A stretch of 44,308 nucleotides of DNA, taken from the NCBI GenBank assembly GCA_030680745.1, contig JAUXUR010000076.1:1-44308 (forward strand). The letters run 5' to 3'. Source of the stretch: Alphaproteobacteria bacterium (GTDB lineage: Bacteria; Pseudomonadota; Alphaproteobacteria; JAUXUR01). Both the position numbers and the translations under genes were made by a program. Each line of letters opens with the position of its first letter. The first letter of the stretch is position 1. The notes beneath the pieces were generated by a model. The model was not told where the DNA came from and searched no databases. It saw only the letters and a program-made list of their open reading frames with translations. This document shows, in pieces, positions 1 through 7,929 of the stretch.

Positions 1-69
1 GTTATTGATACTCATGTGTGATTTCACTAATTGATGATAACGACGTACAAGTCGAGATTCTAAGTCCAT
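1..69 (-). CDS. 5' end of an unidentified protein, possibly an IS4-type transposase (partial)
   Basis: An open frame of 23 codons starts with ATG at 67-69 and runs off the left edge. The peptide begins MDLESRLVRRYHQLVKSHMS. An AGG-type ribosome binding site lies about 7 bases upstream of the ATG. The charged helical start vaguely recalls N-termini of IS4-family transposases, but 23 residues are far too few to be sure. It could be any protein. Confidence 0.3.
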   Translation of the reverse strand, partial: MDLESRLVRRYHQLVKSHMSINN

Positions 70-138
70 TTATATTACCTAAGAAATTAAAGATCACATA
101 TTAAACATTAATTCCTCTTATTTGTGTAGATACCTATG

Positions 139-175
139 GGTCAAGCCGTGGGGAGTAGGAGGGGGTGGGTAGTTA
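139..175. repeat. half copy of the GC-rich hairpin repeat seen at 17374-17511
   Basis: The stretch GTCAAGCCGTGGGGAGTAGG and the G-rich bases after it match the right arm of the element at 17480-17510 (GACAAGCCGCGGGACGTAGG) with few differences. Only one arm is present, so it looks like a decayed or truncated copy. Apart from this, nothing is recognised between 70 and 278. Confidence 0.5.
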
Positions 176-278
176 CAGATTGTTTAACATGGTAGGTTTG
201 AAAATGCGATAAAATTGTATTTTAAAATTAATATGCAAACAAAAATAGATTATAATTAAAGTGTAGGAATATTGATCG

Positions 279-587
279 GTGAAAAAAATGATAAAACTAT
301 TGTTTGTATTTTTGTTTAGTTTGATGTCTGTTAATCTTTTTGCAGATAGGCCTGTGTCGTATTTTCGGAATTTACCTTCTTTAGATATACCGAAATGTGA
401 AAATGTTATTTTAAAAGACAAGACTTGTGTGCAAAATAAAAAAAAACCATCTGTTTTAAAAGATCAATCTTCGATAATAGTGCCAAAATGTGAAAATGCG
501 TTGATGAATGATCGTTCTTGCATTGATAAATCTGGTAAAAAAATATATAGACCCGATGAACGGCGTTATTTTTCACCTGTTTTGTAG
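279..587 (+). CDS. small exported Cys-containing protein with an internal duplication
   Basis: The 102-residue protein opens with a clear signal peptide (MKKMIKLLFVFLFSLMSVNL, cut probably after FA). The mature part contains two copies of a short unit, PKCENVILKDKTCV near residue 36 and PKCENALMNDRSCI near residue 68, each with two cysteines spaced alike. The GTG at 279 is preferred because AGGA at 265-268 is well placed for it; an in-frame ATG at 288 would be too far away. No family is recognised. The cysteine pairs suggest disulphides formed outside the cytoplasm. It stands alone between repeat-rich spacers. Confidence 0.6.
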   Translation: MKKMIKLLFVFLFSLMSVNLFADRPVSYFRNLPSLDIPKCENVILKDKTCVQNKKKPSVLKDQSSIIVPKCENALMNDRSCIDKSGKKIYRPDERRYFSPVL

Positions 588-590
588 TGT

Positions 591-888
591 ATAGTCTATC
601 AATCTACGGGACAAAAAATAACTTTGGCTAAAATTTTCTAACTATCCAGCCGTTTCCCTGAACAAGCGAGAAGCGAAGCTTCGAGCACGGATTCAGGGTC
701 CAATTAACAATCATGATCGTAGATCATGACGTTATTTAAATAATTTTGCCATGCTCTTCGAGCATGCATTTTGATTTGGATCCTGGATTTACGTATGAAG
801 CTTTGCTTCAACGAGTCCAGGAAAACAATGGTGTGCGGGGAAGTTTTAAGCATGAAAATAAAAATTGTCCCGTAGATTGATAGTCTAT
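591..888. repeat. 298-bp composite inverted repeat
   Basis: Outer arms of 24 bases (591-614 and 865-888, core CTATCAATCTACGGGACAA) are inverted copies differing at one base. Nested inside are smaller palindromes: CCCTGAA/TTCAGGG (656-697), a TCATGATC/GATCATGA pair (711-728) and ATGCTCTTCGAGCAT (751-765). The part from 749 to 838 recurs at 4267-4353. It looks like a stack of small palindromic elements inserted into one another. A minus-strand open frame across it is taken as a by-product. Confidence 0.65.
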
Positions 889-892
889 AGAC

Positions 893-960
893 ATTTGAAA
901 GATACATCGTAACGTCTCATGTATATAGGGATACACTTCGCTCGTTGTTCCTTGCCTACT
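893..960. repeat. dispersed repeat family D, copy 1
   Basis: A segment with the pattern GATACATCGT, then CTCATGTATATAGGGATACAC, then TCGCTCGTTG. Related copies lie at 7105-7165, 19640-19690, 13671-13720 and 38918-38960. No gene is seen between 588 and 1215. The stretch 961-1200 is AT-rich and holds no other recognisable feature. Confidence 0.5.
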
Positions 961-1215
961 TCACAAGTCTATCAACTATAGCTTTAATAATCACATAATT
1001 GTTTGGTGTTTTGGTATTCGTGTTGGATTATTTTTTCCACAATGTTAGATCTTGTTTGCTTGTTGAATAATTATCACTATGTGATATAACTAACATTTTG
1101 TTTATTCAGAATTTTGGTTATCTGGGTAACTATTTACAGTGTTATAACTTTTATGCGAATATGTAAGTGGTATTATTAATAACTATAAAATAAGAAAACC
1201 GAGAGGAACAAACAA

Positions 1216-1584
1216 ATGAAGTATTTCGTATCAATTACTGTGTCTTTACTTATTTCTACCTCTGCAGCCTTCGCAGGAAAAGTTCAAGTTTACCATGATG
1301 GTAAAATGGAAACTTATGAATGGAAAGATGGTAAGCTAAGCGAAGCAACAACAGTTGATGCTGCTAAAGTTATAGTTCATTTTAGCAATGACATAAATAA
1401 TGCAGGTGACATAAAAACAATTATGGATGAGATCAAAAAGCGAAAAAATGCTAAAGATGAAGATGTTGTTTCTCTTATAAGTTTTATTGGCGCTGCAAAG
1501 GGTGGCATAGAAGGTATGAAAGAATCGAAACATCCTCTTGCTACAGGCGCTGTTGGCGCTGTTAAGGGTGCTTTTGGTCTTTAA
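1216..1584 (+). CDS. small exported protein with glycine/alanine-rich C-terminus
   Basis: The 122-residue product has a typical signal peptide (MKYFVSITVSLLISTSAAFA, probably cleaved before GKVQVYHDG). The mature part is lysine-rich with a short beta-like start (KVQVYHDGKMETYEWKDGKL) and a hydrophobic Gly/Ala-rich tail (GAAKGGIEG, ATGAVGAVKGAFGL) that could insert in or contact a membrane. The start is fixed by GAGAGG about 9 bases before the ATG. A strong terminator follows at once, so it is probably a single-gene unit. No family is recognised. Confidence 0.65.
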   Translation: MKYFVSITVSLLISTSAAFAGKVQVYHDGKMETYEWKDGKLSEATTVDAAKVIVHFSNDINNAGDIKTIMDEIKKRKNAKDEDVVSLISFIGAAKGGIEGMKESKHPLATGAVGAVKGAFGL

Positions 1585-1601
1585 TACCTATAGTCAATTA
1601 G

Positions 1602-1641
1602 TCCCTCATTTTAAATTTACAAAAAATGAGGGATCTTTTTA
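1602..1641 (+). terminator. Rho-independent terminator after the 1216-1584 gene
   Basis: TCCCTCATTTT at 1602 pairs with AAAATGAGGGA at 1623-1633 and is followed by a T-rich run. It lies 17 bases after the stop codon. Confidence 0.8.
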
Positions 1642-1686
1642 TTAAAGTTTGTTTGGGTTAAAAAAAGTATTTTTTTAGAAATAGTA

Positions 1687-1742
1687 TGGATAAAAACTAT
1701 AGAAGTTTTATAAAAACTGAGTCATTATTTAGATATGATCCA
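1687..1742. repeat. direct repeat flanking the large LRR gene (left copy)
   Basis: These 56 bases match 4190-4245 in the same orientation at about 49 of 56 positions, sharing TATAGAAGTTTTATAAAAA and TTTAGATATGAT. The two copies bracket the LRR gene at 1998-4097. Confidence 0.65.
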
Positions 1743-1753
1743 ATTTTAGTATA

Positions 1754-1916
1754 TATACCCAAATAATCTGAAACTACCGTTTTTAGTCGATGATCTTTGG
1801 CTGATTTTTGAACCAAAATTCCTAAGGTAAAACAATTACATGTCGTTATTTTTGGCATCAAAAATCACCTCAAATTTCAGACTCAAAAATCGGCATTTCC
1901 AAATCATTTGGGTATA
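1754..1916. mobile_element. 163-bp MITE-like palindromic element with TA ends
   Basis: The ends are inverted copies: TATACCCAAATAAT at the left and ATCATTTGGGTATA at the right. A second matching stretch lies inside (ATCTGAAA at the left, TTTCAGACT at the right). Flanking TA dinucleotides fit a TA target duplication of IS630/mariner type, though this is inferred. It carries no coding frame. It sits between the left direct repeat and the terminator of the LRR gene. Confidence 0.5.
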
Positions 1917-1928
1917 GCTAAGTTAAGA

Positions 1929-1964
1929 AAAACCCTTTCTGCGTGTTAAGTTAGAAAGGGTTTT
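1929..1964 (-). terminator. terminator of the LRR gene
   Basis: A perfect 12-bp stem, AAAACCCTTTCT (1929-1940) with AGAAAGGGTTTT (1953-1964), followed on the minus strand by T-rich sequence. It lies just downstream of the LRR stop codon and could also stop plus-strand transcripts. Confidence 0.75.
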
Positions 1965-1997
1965 ATAAATTAAACGTATTTTTAGTGACGTATATAT

Positions 1998-4097
1998 TTA
2001 ATGTATTCTAATAAAAGGATATTGTTGTCTAGCAGCTGCAATCGTATTTTGATCAATATCATTCTTATATAAAACATCTAAACTTCGAAGCTTAGGTAAT
2101 TTTAAGATATTTTCAATGATAATGTTTCTTGTTTTATTGCTATGGATTTCTAAAGTTTTAAGGTTAGACATAGTAGAAATGTAATTGACACCTTCTTCTT
2201 TTATATTGCAATTAAAAATTTCTAATTCTTTAAGTTTAGTTAATGTTGATATGTATTCTATGTCATTATTTCCTAACAATGCATTGTATGAAATACTTAA
2301 ACTCTTTAAGTTTGTTAATTTTTTTAAGAGTTTAGCACCTTCTATATCAATGTTATTTGATGCAATGTTTAGTATAATAAGTTTATTTAGGGTGGAGATA
2401 TATTTCATACCTTTTGACTCAATATTATTACCGCCTATGTATAAATTTATGAGTTTTGTTAATTTTTGAAGATGTTTTGTGCCTTCTTTTTCAATTTTAT
2501 TATAACCAATATTTAACAACTTTAGATTGTTCAAATATGAAATATGTTCTGCTCCAATTGCGCCAAGTTTATTGCTGCATATATTTAATGTGTTAAGTTT
2601 TCTTAATGTTGATATATATGTTGCACCTTTTTCTTTTATATTATTACTTTTAATATCTAATGTTTCAAGATTAGATAATTTGTTTGTTATTTTTATTTCT
2701 TTTGTTTCGGTTTCGTAAGAGAAACAACCTGTAATGATTGCTGCGCCCTTATTTCCAATATTATTGCCGGCTATTTTGAGTGACTTAAGACTGGTTAATT
2801 GATTGATAAAGATGGGCAATAAAAATCCATCTTTTTGTTGATTTAAAGGAAGAATGAAGTTGATACTTAAATCTGTAAGCTGAGTCATTTCACCGATATG
2901 TTTTGCACCCTTTAGTCCAATCCTAGTGTTGTCTATATTTAATGATTTAAGATTAATTAGTTCTTTGAAAAATACTGCATCTTCAGGGCCAATTTCATTG
3001 TGAGAAACGTTTAACGTATGCAGGTTTTTTAAGTTTGCAATTGCAGCTACGCCTAAATCGTCTATATCATTAAGACTAATATTTAATGACCTAAGGTCGG
3101 TTAATTTTTTGAGATGTGCAGCACCTTCTGTGCCAATCATGTTGCGAGAAATGTCTAGTGCTTCAAGCTTGGTTAACGCAGAAACATATTCAGCGCCTAA
3201 TGTGCCTATTCTGTTGCGTGATATGTCTAAATTTGTCAAGTTTTGTAATTTTTTGATATGATTTGTACCTTCTGCACCAAGGACATTACCTGAAATTTTG
3301 AGTGTTTTAAGGGTGCTTAATTTTGAAATATGCTCTGCACCAATTGCGCCTATATTATTATTATTGACGTTTAATTCCACGAGCTTGGTTAATGTAGAAA
3401 AATGTTCAGCACCAATGTCAGCAAGCATATTACCTGCAATATGTAATATCTTAAGATTGGATAATTTTGAGAGGTGTTTTGCGCCAGTTGCGCCAAGTTT
3501 ATTATCGCTGATATTTAATGATTTAAGATTTGTGAGTGTTGATATGATTTCAACATTTTCTTCATTGAGATTAGAATTAGATAGATTTAAATGATCAAGG
3601 TTTGTTAGTTTTGAGATCTCGAAAAGATCGTCATTCGTGACAGATATATCTTCGAGATCGAGTGATTTTAAAAAGGATGCGCTATAATCAATAAGTTGTT
3701 TCAGGACATTTGAGTCATAATCAATGTCATATTTTATGTTAGGAATTTTGTATTCTTTTAATAAACTGATTTTTGATGCATCTTTTATGATAAATGTTTT
3801 ATGTTGAAAGGCTTGTTCGTATGGATTGGAACGATCCGGATTTTGCTGGTTCCAAGCTTCCATAAGCCGAAGGTGATCATCTTGGGGTAATTCTAAAATG
3901 ATGGATAATTGATGTTTATAAGATAGCTGTTCTAACGTATTAAAGGCGTTATTGAAATCATCTTTTATTGTTTCAATAATATTGTTTTTTATAGGCGAAA
4001 AAGACAATTCTTCTAGGCTTTGCATATTGGCGGATAGAAAGCTGTTTGATATGCCAAGCAATAAAATAAATGCAAACGTGTTTTTCAGCTTTAACAT
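1998..4097 (-). CDS. exported leucine-rich-repeat protein with 21 repeats
   Basis: The 699-residue protein has an N-terminal signal peptide (MLKLKNTFAFILLLGISNSF) and a non-repeat region to about residue 145. About 21 leucine-rich repeats then run to near the C-terminus. The unit is 24 residues, for example TKLEALDISRNMIGTEGAAH followed by LKKL, with the consensus LxxLxIxxNxIGxxGAxHLxxL. That is the ribonuclease-inhibitor-like bacterial type found in surface or effector proteins of host-associated bacteria. Two repeats are longer (about 30 and 40 residues). No enzyme domain is seen. A protein-binding role at the host interface is an inference. The gene is bracketed by 56-bp direct repeats. 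Confidence 0.85.
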   Translation of the reverse strand: MLKLKNTFAFILLLGISNSFLSANMQSLEELSFSPIKNNIIETIKDDFNNAFNTLEQLSYKHQLSIILELPQDDHLRLMEAWNQQNPDRSNPYEQAFQHKTFIIKDASKISLLKEYKIPNIKYDIDYDSNVLKQLIDYSASFLKSLDLEDISVTNDDLFEISKLTNLDHLNLSNSNLNEENVEIISTLTNLKSLNISDNKLGATGAKHLSKLSNLKILHIAGNMLADIGAEHFSTLTKLVELNVNNNNIGAIGAEHISKLSTLKTLKISGNVLGAEGTNHIKKLQNLTNLDISRNRIGTLGAEYVSALTKLEALDISRNMIGTEGAAHLKKLTDLRSLNISLNDIDDLGVAAIANLKNLHTLNVSHNEIGPEDAVFFKELINLKSLNIDNTRIGLKGAKHIGEMTQLTDLSINFILPLNQQKDGFLLPIFINQLTSLKSLKIAGNNIGNKGAAIITGCFSYETETKEIKITNKLSNLETLDIKSNNIKEKGATYISTLRKLNTLNICSNKLGAIGAEHISYLNNLKLLNIGYNKIEKEGTKHLQKLTKLINLYIGGNNIESKGMKYISTLNKLIILNIASNNIDIEGAKLLKKLTNLKSLSISYNALLGNNDIEYISTLTKLKELEIFNCNIKEEGVNYISTMSNLKTLEIHSNKTRNIIIENILKLPKLRSLDVLYKNDIDQNTIAAARQQYPFIRIH

Positions 4098-4189
4098 AAT
4101 ATTATCCTGTTTTTTTTAATTAAATTAATTGATAAGCTTTTAACATGTTTTAAGTAATGATTCAATAAAAAATATTTTTATTAATTTGT

Positions 4190-4245
4190 TGGATAAGATC
4201 TATAGAAGTTTTATAAAAAAGGGGTCATGATTTAGATATGATGCA
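4190..4245. repeat. direct repeat flanking the large LRR gene (right copy)
   Basis: Partner of 1687-1742, same orientation and same length, on the promoter side of the LRR gene. Confidence 0.65.
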
Positions 4246-4266
4246 GCTTTTAAAAAATAGAGTCAT

Positions 4267-4353
4267 GCTCTTTCGAGCATGTATTTTGGTCTGGACCCTG
4301 GATCTCCGCATGAAGCTTCGCTTCAGCGTGTCCAGGGAAACAATGGTGGCTGG
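4267..4353. repeat. dispersed repeat family B, copy 2
   Basis: It begins with the palindrome ATGCTCTTTCGAGCAT, then has CTGGACCCTGGATCT, GAAGCTTCGCTTC and GTCCAGGGAAACAATGGTG. It matches 749-838 closely. A short tail of the same family (TTGCTTCAACGTGTCCAGG) sits at 19132-19150. Together with the 56-bp repeat it fills the gene-free stretch 4098-4452. Confidence 0.6.
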
Positions 4354-4452
4354 CAATTTGGTTATTATTTTTAAATCAACCTATATAGATGATTAGAAAC
4401 TCGCAGTGACGGGTGTTTTCAACTAATTTGCTAATTATCGAATTCAGATTAT

Positions 4453-4983
4453 TTAACCCTTACGTGCAGCTTCCATGCCTTGAATTATAAGTGCTGCAGC
4501 TTCTTCGGGGCCCACCCATTTCATAATCTTGACCCATTTACCTTTTTCAAGATCTTTGTAATGTTGAAAAAAATGGGCAATTTGTTCACATAAAATTTCC
4601 GGAAGGTCTTTGTAAGATTGTATTTTGGAATAAAAGGGATGTAAGACATCAACAGGTACCGCAAGAATTTTTTCGTCCATGCCAGACTCATCTTCCATAA
4701 TTAAAGCGCCAATCGGACGTGAGCGAATAATAGCGCCTGAAATAACAGGTGTTTGCCCAATGACCATAACATCACAAGGATCGCCATCGGAAGATAATGT
4801 ATGTGGAATGAATCCATAATTGCTTGGATAAACCATTGATGTGTGTAAAAAACGGTCAACGAATAAAGCGCCAGATTCTTTGTCTAATTCATATTTGACG
4901 GGGTAGCCGCCTTGAGGAATTTCAATAATGACATTGAAATCATAGGGTGGGTTTTTGCCCACGGGAATTTTGTTAATATCCAT
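4453..4983 (-). CDS. ppa: inorganic pyrophosphatase (family I, soluble)
   Basis: This cytoplasmic enzyme hydrolyses pyrophosphate to two phosphates (EC 3.6.1.1) and so drives biosynthetic reactions forward. The 176 residues match the usual bacterial length. The family signature is intact: DGDPCDV at residues 66-72 supplies three metal-binding aspartates (66, 68, 71), and Asp103 in SGMDEKI is the next. YPSNYGFIP at 52-60 is the substrate pocket. It lies 45 bases after crcB on the same strand, so the two probably share a transcript. Pyrophosphatase is a classic fluoride-inhibited enzyme, which makes the pairing with a fluoride channel meaningful. Confidence 0.95.
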   Translation of the reverse strand: MDINKIPVGKNPPYDFNVIIEIPQGGYPVKYELDKESGALFVDRFLHTSMVYPSNYGFIPHTLSSDGDPCDVMVIGQTPVISGAIIRSRPIGALIMEDESGMDEKILAVPVDVLHPFYSKIQSYKDLPEILCEQIAHFFQHYKDLEKGKWVKIMKWVGPEEAAALIIQGMEAARKG

Positions 4984-5028
4984 TATGTTACCTTATCTTA
5001 TATATTGTTTTAAATGTTGTAATATTAT

Positions 5029-5451
5029 TTACTGTTTTATTGGGTTTAATTGATTAATGCTTGTGGCCAATATATAGCCTAACCACACAAATATGAGGCA
5101 TAATGAAACTGATAAAATAATATTAGCGCCTGCTCGCAAAAAATCTCCTTCAAGAACTAGATTAAGTGTTTGTATACTAAAGGATGAAAATGTTGTGAAT
5201 CCACCACAAACACCGATTGTTATAAATAATCTTATTTCTTGATTAATGATAAATCGTCCATCTGGTCCTGTGATTGCAACAAAAAGACCTATTATAAAAG
5301 ATCCTATAATATTAACAATCAGTGTTCCCCATGGAAATGTTTCGCCAACATTTGCAGCTACAAATTCTGAACACCAGTAGCGTGCCATGCCACCGAGCGC
5401 GCTGCCTAAAGCGATCCATATGTAAATCACGCTTTCTCCTAAATAGGTCAT
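5029..5451 (-). CDS. crcB: CrcB/Fluc fluoride channel
   Basis: CrcB proteins are small dual-topology membrane channels that let fluoride out of the cell. The 140-residue protein has four hydrophobic segments and the family motifs GSALGGMARYW (17-27), WGTLIVNIIGSFIIGLF (41-57) and GGFTTFSSFS (84-93), the last being the TFSSF ion-binding stretch. The start is supported by AAGGAG 4-5 bases upstream. The 67 bases upstream show no GC-rich fold like the fluoride riboswitch. It is probably transcribed with ppa. Confidence 0.93.
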   Translation of the reverse strand: MTYLGESVIYIWIALGSALGGMARYWCSEFVAANVGETFPWGTLIVNIIGSFIIGLFVAITGPDGRFIINQEIRLFITIGVCGGFTTFSSFSIQTLNLVLEGDFLRAGANIILSVSLCLIFVWLGYILATSINQLNPIKQ

Positions 5452-5518
5452 TCACTCCTTGTTCCATTATACATGAATTTACTCAAATTTCAAATATTAA
5501 CTACAAAAAGGTAAATAT

Positions 5519-5815
5519 ATGCAATTAAAACATAGGACTAACCATGAAGATTTATTACATGCAGCAAAAGAATGTGCCATTAATTTGTTGTTGGAGGTTG
5601 CGCAAGATAAGCCGCAATGTTCAGCGCCTCAGGCAGGTAGCGATGAACAAATGACTATCTTTCCAACGCTCGAACAACGGTTGCGGGCCTCTTTAGCGCT
5701 TGTGTGTATTACGGCGTCGTCTCTTAATGTAAACTCAACAACAAACGATGAGCAAATGAATGACTATGATCCAGAATCATTGCGTCGCCTCTTGGTGGAG
5801 CGACTTTCGCGCTAA
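5519..5815 (+). CDS. possible GTA/phage small terminase
   Basis: A 98-residue protein immediately upstream of and overlapping the large terminase by 56 bases, which is where the GTA small terminase (gp1) is placed. The N-terminus is helical (HEDLLHAAKECAINLLLEVA) and the end reads DPESLRRLLVERLSR, a plausible oligomerisation or terminase-contact helix. AAGG lies 8 bases before the ATG. No motif proves the function; the call rests on position, size and overlap. It opens the virion cluster and is divergent from crcB. Confidence 0.5.
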   Translation: MQLKHRTNHEDLLHAAKECAINLLLEVAQDKPQCSAPQAGSDEQMTIFPTLEQRLRASLALVCITASSLNVNSTTNDEQMNDYDPESLRRLLVERLSR

Positions 5816-7091
5816 ATCCACACAGAAATTCTCACTTAAAAAGATCAAAGATATCTTTTATGCTTTGAGTCCTAAGGATATTGCTCATCTTTTTTATGAT
5901 TGGTCTTTTTGGGCGCGTCCTGAACAATTGCCACCTGCAACAGATTGGCGCACTTGGCTTATCTTGGCGGGCCGAGGATTTGGTAAAACACGCACTGGAT
6001 CTGAATGGGTGAGGGGGCTTGCAGAAAAAGGCATGGCTCAACGTATTGCATTGATTGGTGCGACAGCTTCTGATGTACGGGACGTGATGATTGAAGGTGA
6101 GTCTGGTATTTTGAAACTATCGCCCCCTTGGATGCGTCCTGAATGGCAATCATCAAAACGGAGGCTTGTTTGGCCCAATGGTGCGCAGGCTTTTGCTTAT
6201 AGCGCTGATGAGCCCGATCGTTTAAGGGGGCCGCAACATGATGCCTTATGGGCTGATGAATTGGCTGCGTGGCGTTATCCTGAAACATGGGATATGGCGT
6301 TGTTTGGCTTGCGTTTGGGTCAAAATCCAAGAGCTGTGGTAACCACAACACCAAAACCGCTTAAGATTATTAAAAATTTAATGAATGATCCGACAACTTA
6401 TTTAACCAAAGGTACGACTTTTGATAATAAGGCGAATTTACCTAAAGCGTTTATGGAGAAAATCATCAAAAAATATGATGGCACGTCTTTGGGCGCGCAG
6501 GAAATTTATGCTGAAATTTTAGAGGAAGTGCCAGGCGCTTTATGGTCGCGTGGTTTGATCGATTCTATTCAAATGCAAACGACACCGAAGGATATGGAGC
6601 GTATTATTATTGCTGTTGATCCTGCGGTCACATCGCATGAAAATTCTGATGAAACAGGTATTGTGGTGATTGGTAAAAAAGAGGGTAAAGCTTATGTTTT
6701 AGAAGATTTATCAGGCCGCATGCCTGCTGATCAATGGATTAAAATCATTATTAAAGCGTATAAACGTTATGAGGCGGATCATATCATTGCGGAGGTGAAT
6801 CAGGGGGGCGATTTGATCAAAACGCTTTTACATCTTCATGCGCCGAATTTACCATTGAAAATGGTGCGGGCTACGCGTGGAAAAGTGACCCGCGCTGAAC
6901 CTATTGCAAGTCTTTATGTGGACCAAAAAATTTTCCATGTGGGGCCTTTTCCAAAATTGGAAGATCAAATGTGTCGTTTCACAGGTGAAAAGAAATCTGG
7001 CTCGCCCGATCGGGTGGACGCTTTGGTGTGGGGGATGAGTGAGTTGTTTTTAAATGAAATCAATGCAGACTTTCAAATTTGGTCTTTATAA
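5760..7091 (+). CDS. terL: large terminase, GTA gp2 type
   Basis: This is the motor that pumps DNA into the procapsid and cuts it. The 443 residues contain the GTA-like opening WARPEQLPPATDWRTWLILA, the Walker A loop GRGFGKTR (71-78), Walker B with catalytic Glu (LWADE, 163-167) and the coupling motif TTTPKP (195-200). The RNase H-like nuclease follows, beginning IIAVDPA (Asp287) and ending RVDALVWGMSEL. All key residues are present, so it could be active. ATG at 5760 lies inside the previous ORF with no clear ribosome site, which suggests translational coupling. The next virion gene, portal, is displaced by three inserted genes. Confidence 0.93.
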   Translation: MTMIQNHCVASWWSDFRAKSTQKFSLKKIKDIFYALSPKDIAHLFYDWSFWARPEQLPPATDWRTWLILAGRGFGKTRTGSEWVRGLAEKGMAQRIALIGATASDVRDVMIEGESGILKLSPPWMRPEWQSSKRRLVWPNGAQAFAYSADEPDRLRGPQHDALWADELAAWRYPETWDMALFGLRLGQNPRAVVTTTPKPLKIIKNLMNDPTTYLTKGTTFDNKANLPKAFMEKIIKKYDGTSLGAQEIYAEILEEVPGALWSRGLIDSIQMQTTPKDMERIIIAVDPAVTSHENSDETGIVVIGKKEGKAYVLEDLSGRMPADQWIKIIIKAYKRYEADHIIAEVNQGGDLIKTLLHLHAPNLPLKMVRATRGKVTRAEPIASLYVDQKIFHVGPFPKLEDQMCRFTGEKKSGSPDRVDALVWGMSELFLNEINADFQIWSL

Positions 7092-7104
7092 TCGATGGAC
7101 TTGG

Positions 7105-7165
7105 ATTGATACGTCGTCTCGCCTCGCTCATGTATTAAGGATACATTTTGCTCGTTGCTCTTGTA
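7105..7165. repeat. dispersed repeat family D, copy 2
   Basis: The pattern GATACGTCGT, CTCATGTATTAAGGATACAT, TTGCTCGTTGCTC matches 899-950 and 19645-19680. It starts just after the terminase stop. Confidence 0.5.
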
Positions 7166-7204
7166 ATTAAGTGTTTTTTGTAGCGTAAATTGGTTGGATT
7201 GTAG

Positions 7205-7250
7205 CAAACCCTTTTGATTCAGATTCTAAAATCTAAATTTTAAGGGTTTG
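7205..7250. terminator. bidirectional hairpin between convergent genes
   Basis: CAAACCCTT (7205-7213) pairs with AAGGGTTTG (7242-7250), and the loop contains a further pairing (AGATTCTAAAATCT). It lies between the terminase and the convergent 7300-7929 gene. The T run is weak. Confidence 0.45.
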
Positions 7251-7299
7251 TCATCATTATTTATCAAATAATTAATATCAACCTTTCAGTAGATCTTAA

Positions 7300-7929
7300 T
7301 TATATCTGAAATAAATTATGTGTACGTATGTACGCATTTAAATAGTTAATCCTTCTGGTTAAATATTCTACAATCAATTCTCTTTCATCAGCATTGTGGA
7401 GATTGTCTAAAGGGTGATCCTCAATATCTTGAGCAACATTTACAAGTTCGATGTAACTATTATTGTAATTAAAAAGCTGATTTCTGATATTTCTTGCTTC
7501 TTCAAGAGCTCTTACTGTGTTTGCGAGATCTTGTCTTCTAGCATTAATTTCTGCAAATATTTCATTGCAGCGCGCTGAAGGAATTCTGAGTTCAGGTTCC
7601 ATACGGCCGTGAAGGTCAGGTTCATCTAGCAGATCATCCATATCAACATCACCGTGATCAATAGGATGGCGCAACTCATCAAATGCTGCTAAACGACGTC
7701 GTTCCATTCCTTCGTAATCGACAGGTGAATTTTTAAGATGTCGGTTATAAGTCTCCATTAACAAGTCAATTTGTGTAGTGTAATTTTGAATGCGTAGTTC
7801 ATTGTCCATAATTTGAAAATTAACATGGTTTTGAATAGCAGCTTCATTTATTGCGAGCCTTTCAGGCGCTGCAGTTGAAGTTGACGCTAATCCAATAGCT
7901 AAAAGTAAAGATAGTGTAAATTTTTTCAT
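7300..7929 (-). CDS. exported helical protein, unknown function
   Basis: The 209-residue protein starts with a signal peptide (MKKFTLSLLLAIGLASTSTA, cut before APERL). The mature part is almost entirely charged helix with heptad-like stretches (IMDNELRIQNYTTQIDLLME; EINARRQDLANTVRALEEAR), so a coiled-coil or helical bundle is likely. An acidic stretch DHGDVDMDDLLDEPD sits in the middle, and one cysteine is present. No family is recognised. It is transcribed against the surrounding virion genes, as inserted cargo would be. Confidence 0.65.
   Translation of the reverse strand: MKKFTLSLLLAIGLASTSTAAPERLAINEAAIQNHVNFQIMDNELRIQNYTTQIDLLMETYNRHLKNSPVDYEGMERRRLAAFDELRHPIDHGDVDMDDLLDEPDLHGRMEPELRIPSARCNEIFAEINARRQDLANTVRALEEARNIRNQLFNYNNSYIELVNVAQDIEDHPLDNLHNADERELIVEYLTRRINYLNAYIRTHNLFQI

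Noticed and set aside
704..907. Minus-strand open frame of 67 codons
   Set aside because: It lies wholly within the nested inverted repeat 591-888 and has no ribosome site or protein-like pattern.
2185..3594. Several plus-strand open frames inside the large LRR gene
   Set aside because: They are antisense shadows of the regular 72-base LRR repeat, which keeps other frames open.
5452..5518. Fluoride riboswitch before crcB
   Set aside because: The 67-base gap is AT-rich and lacks the GC-rich stems and pseudoknot of that riboswitch.
5959..6354. 131-codon minus-strand frame
   Set aside because: It is antisense to the conserved ATPase domain of the large terminase.
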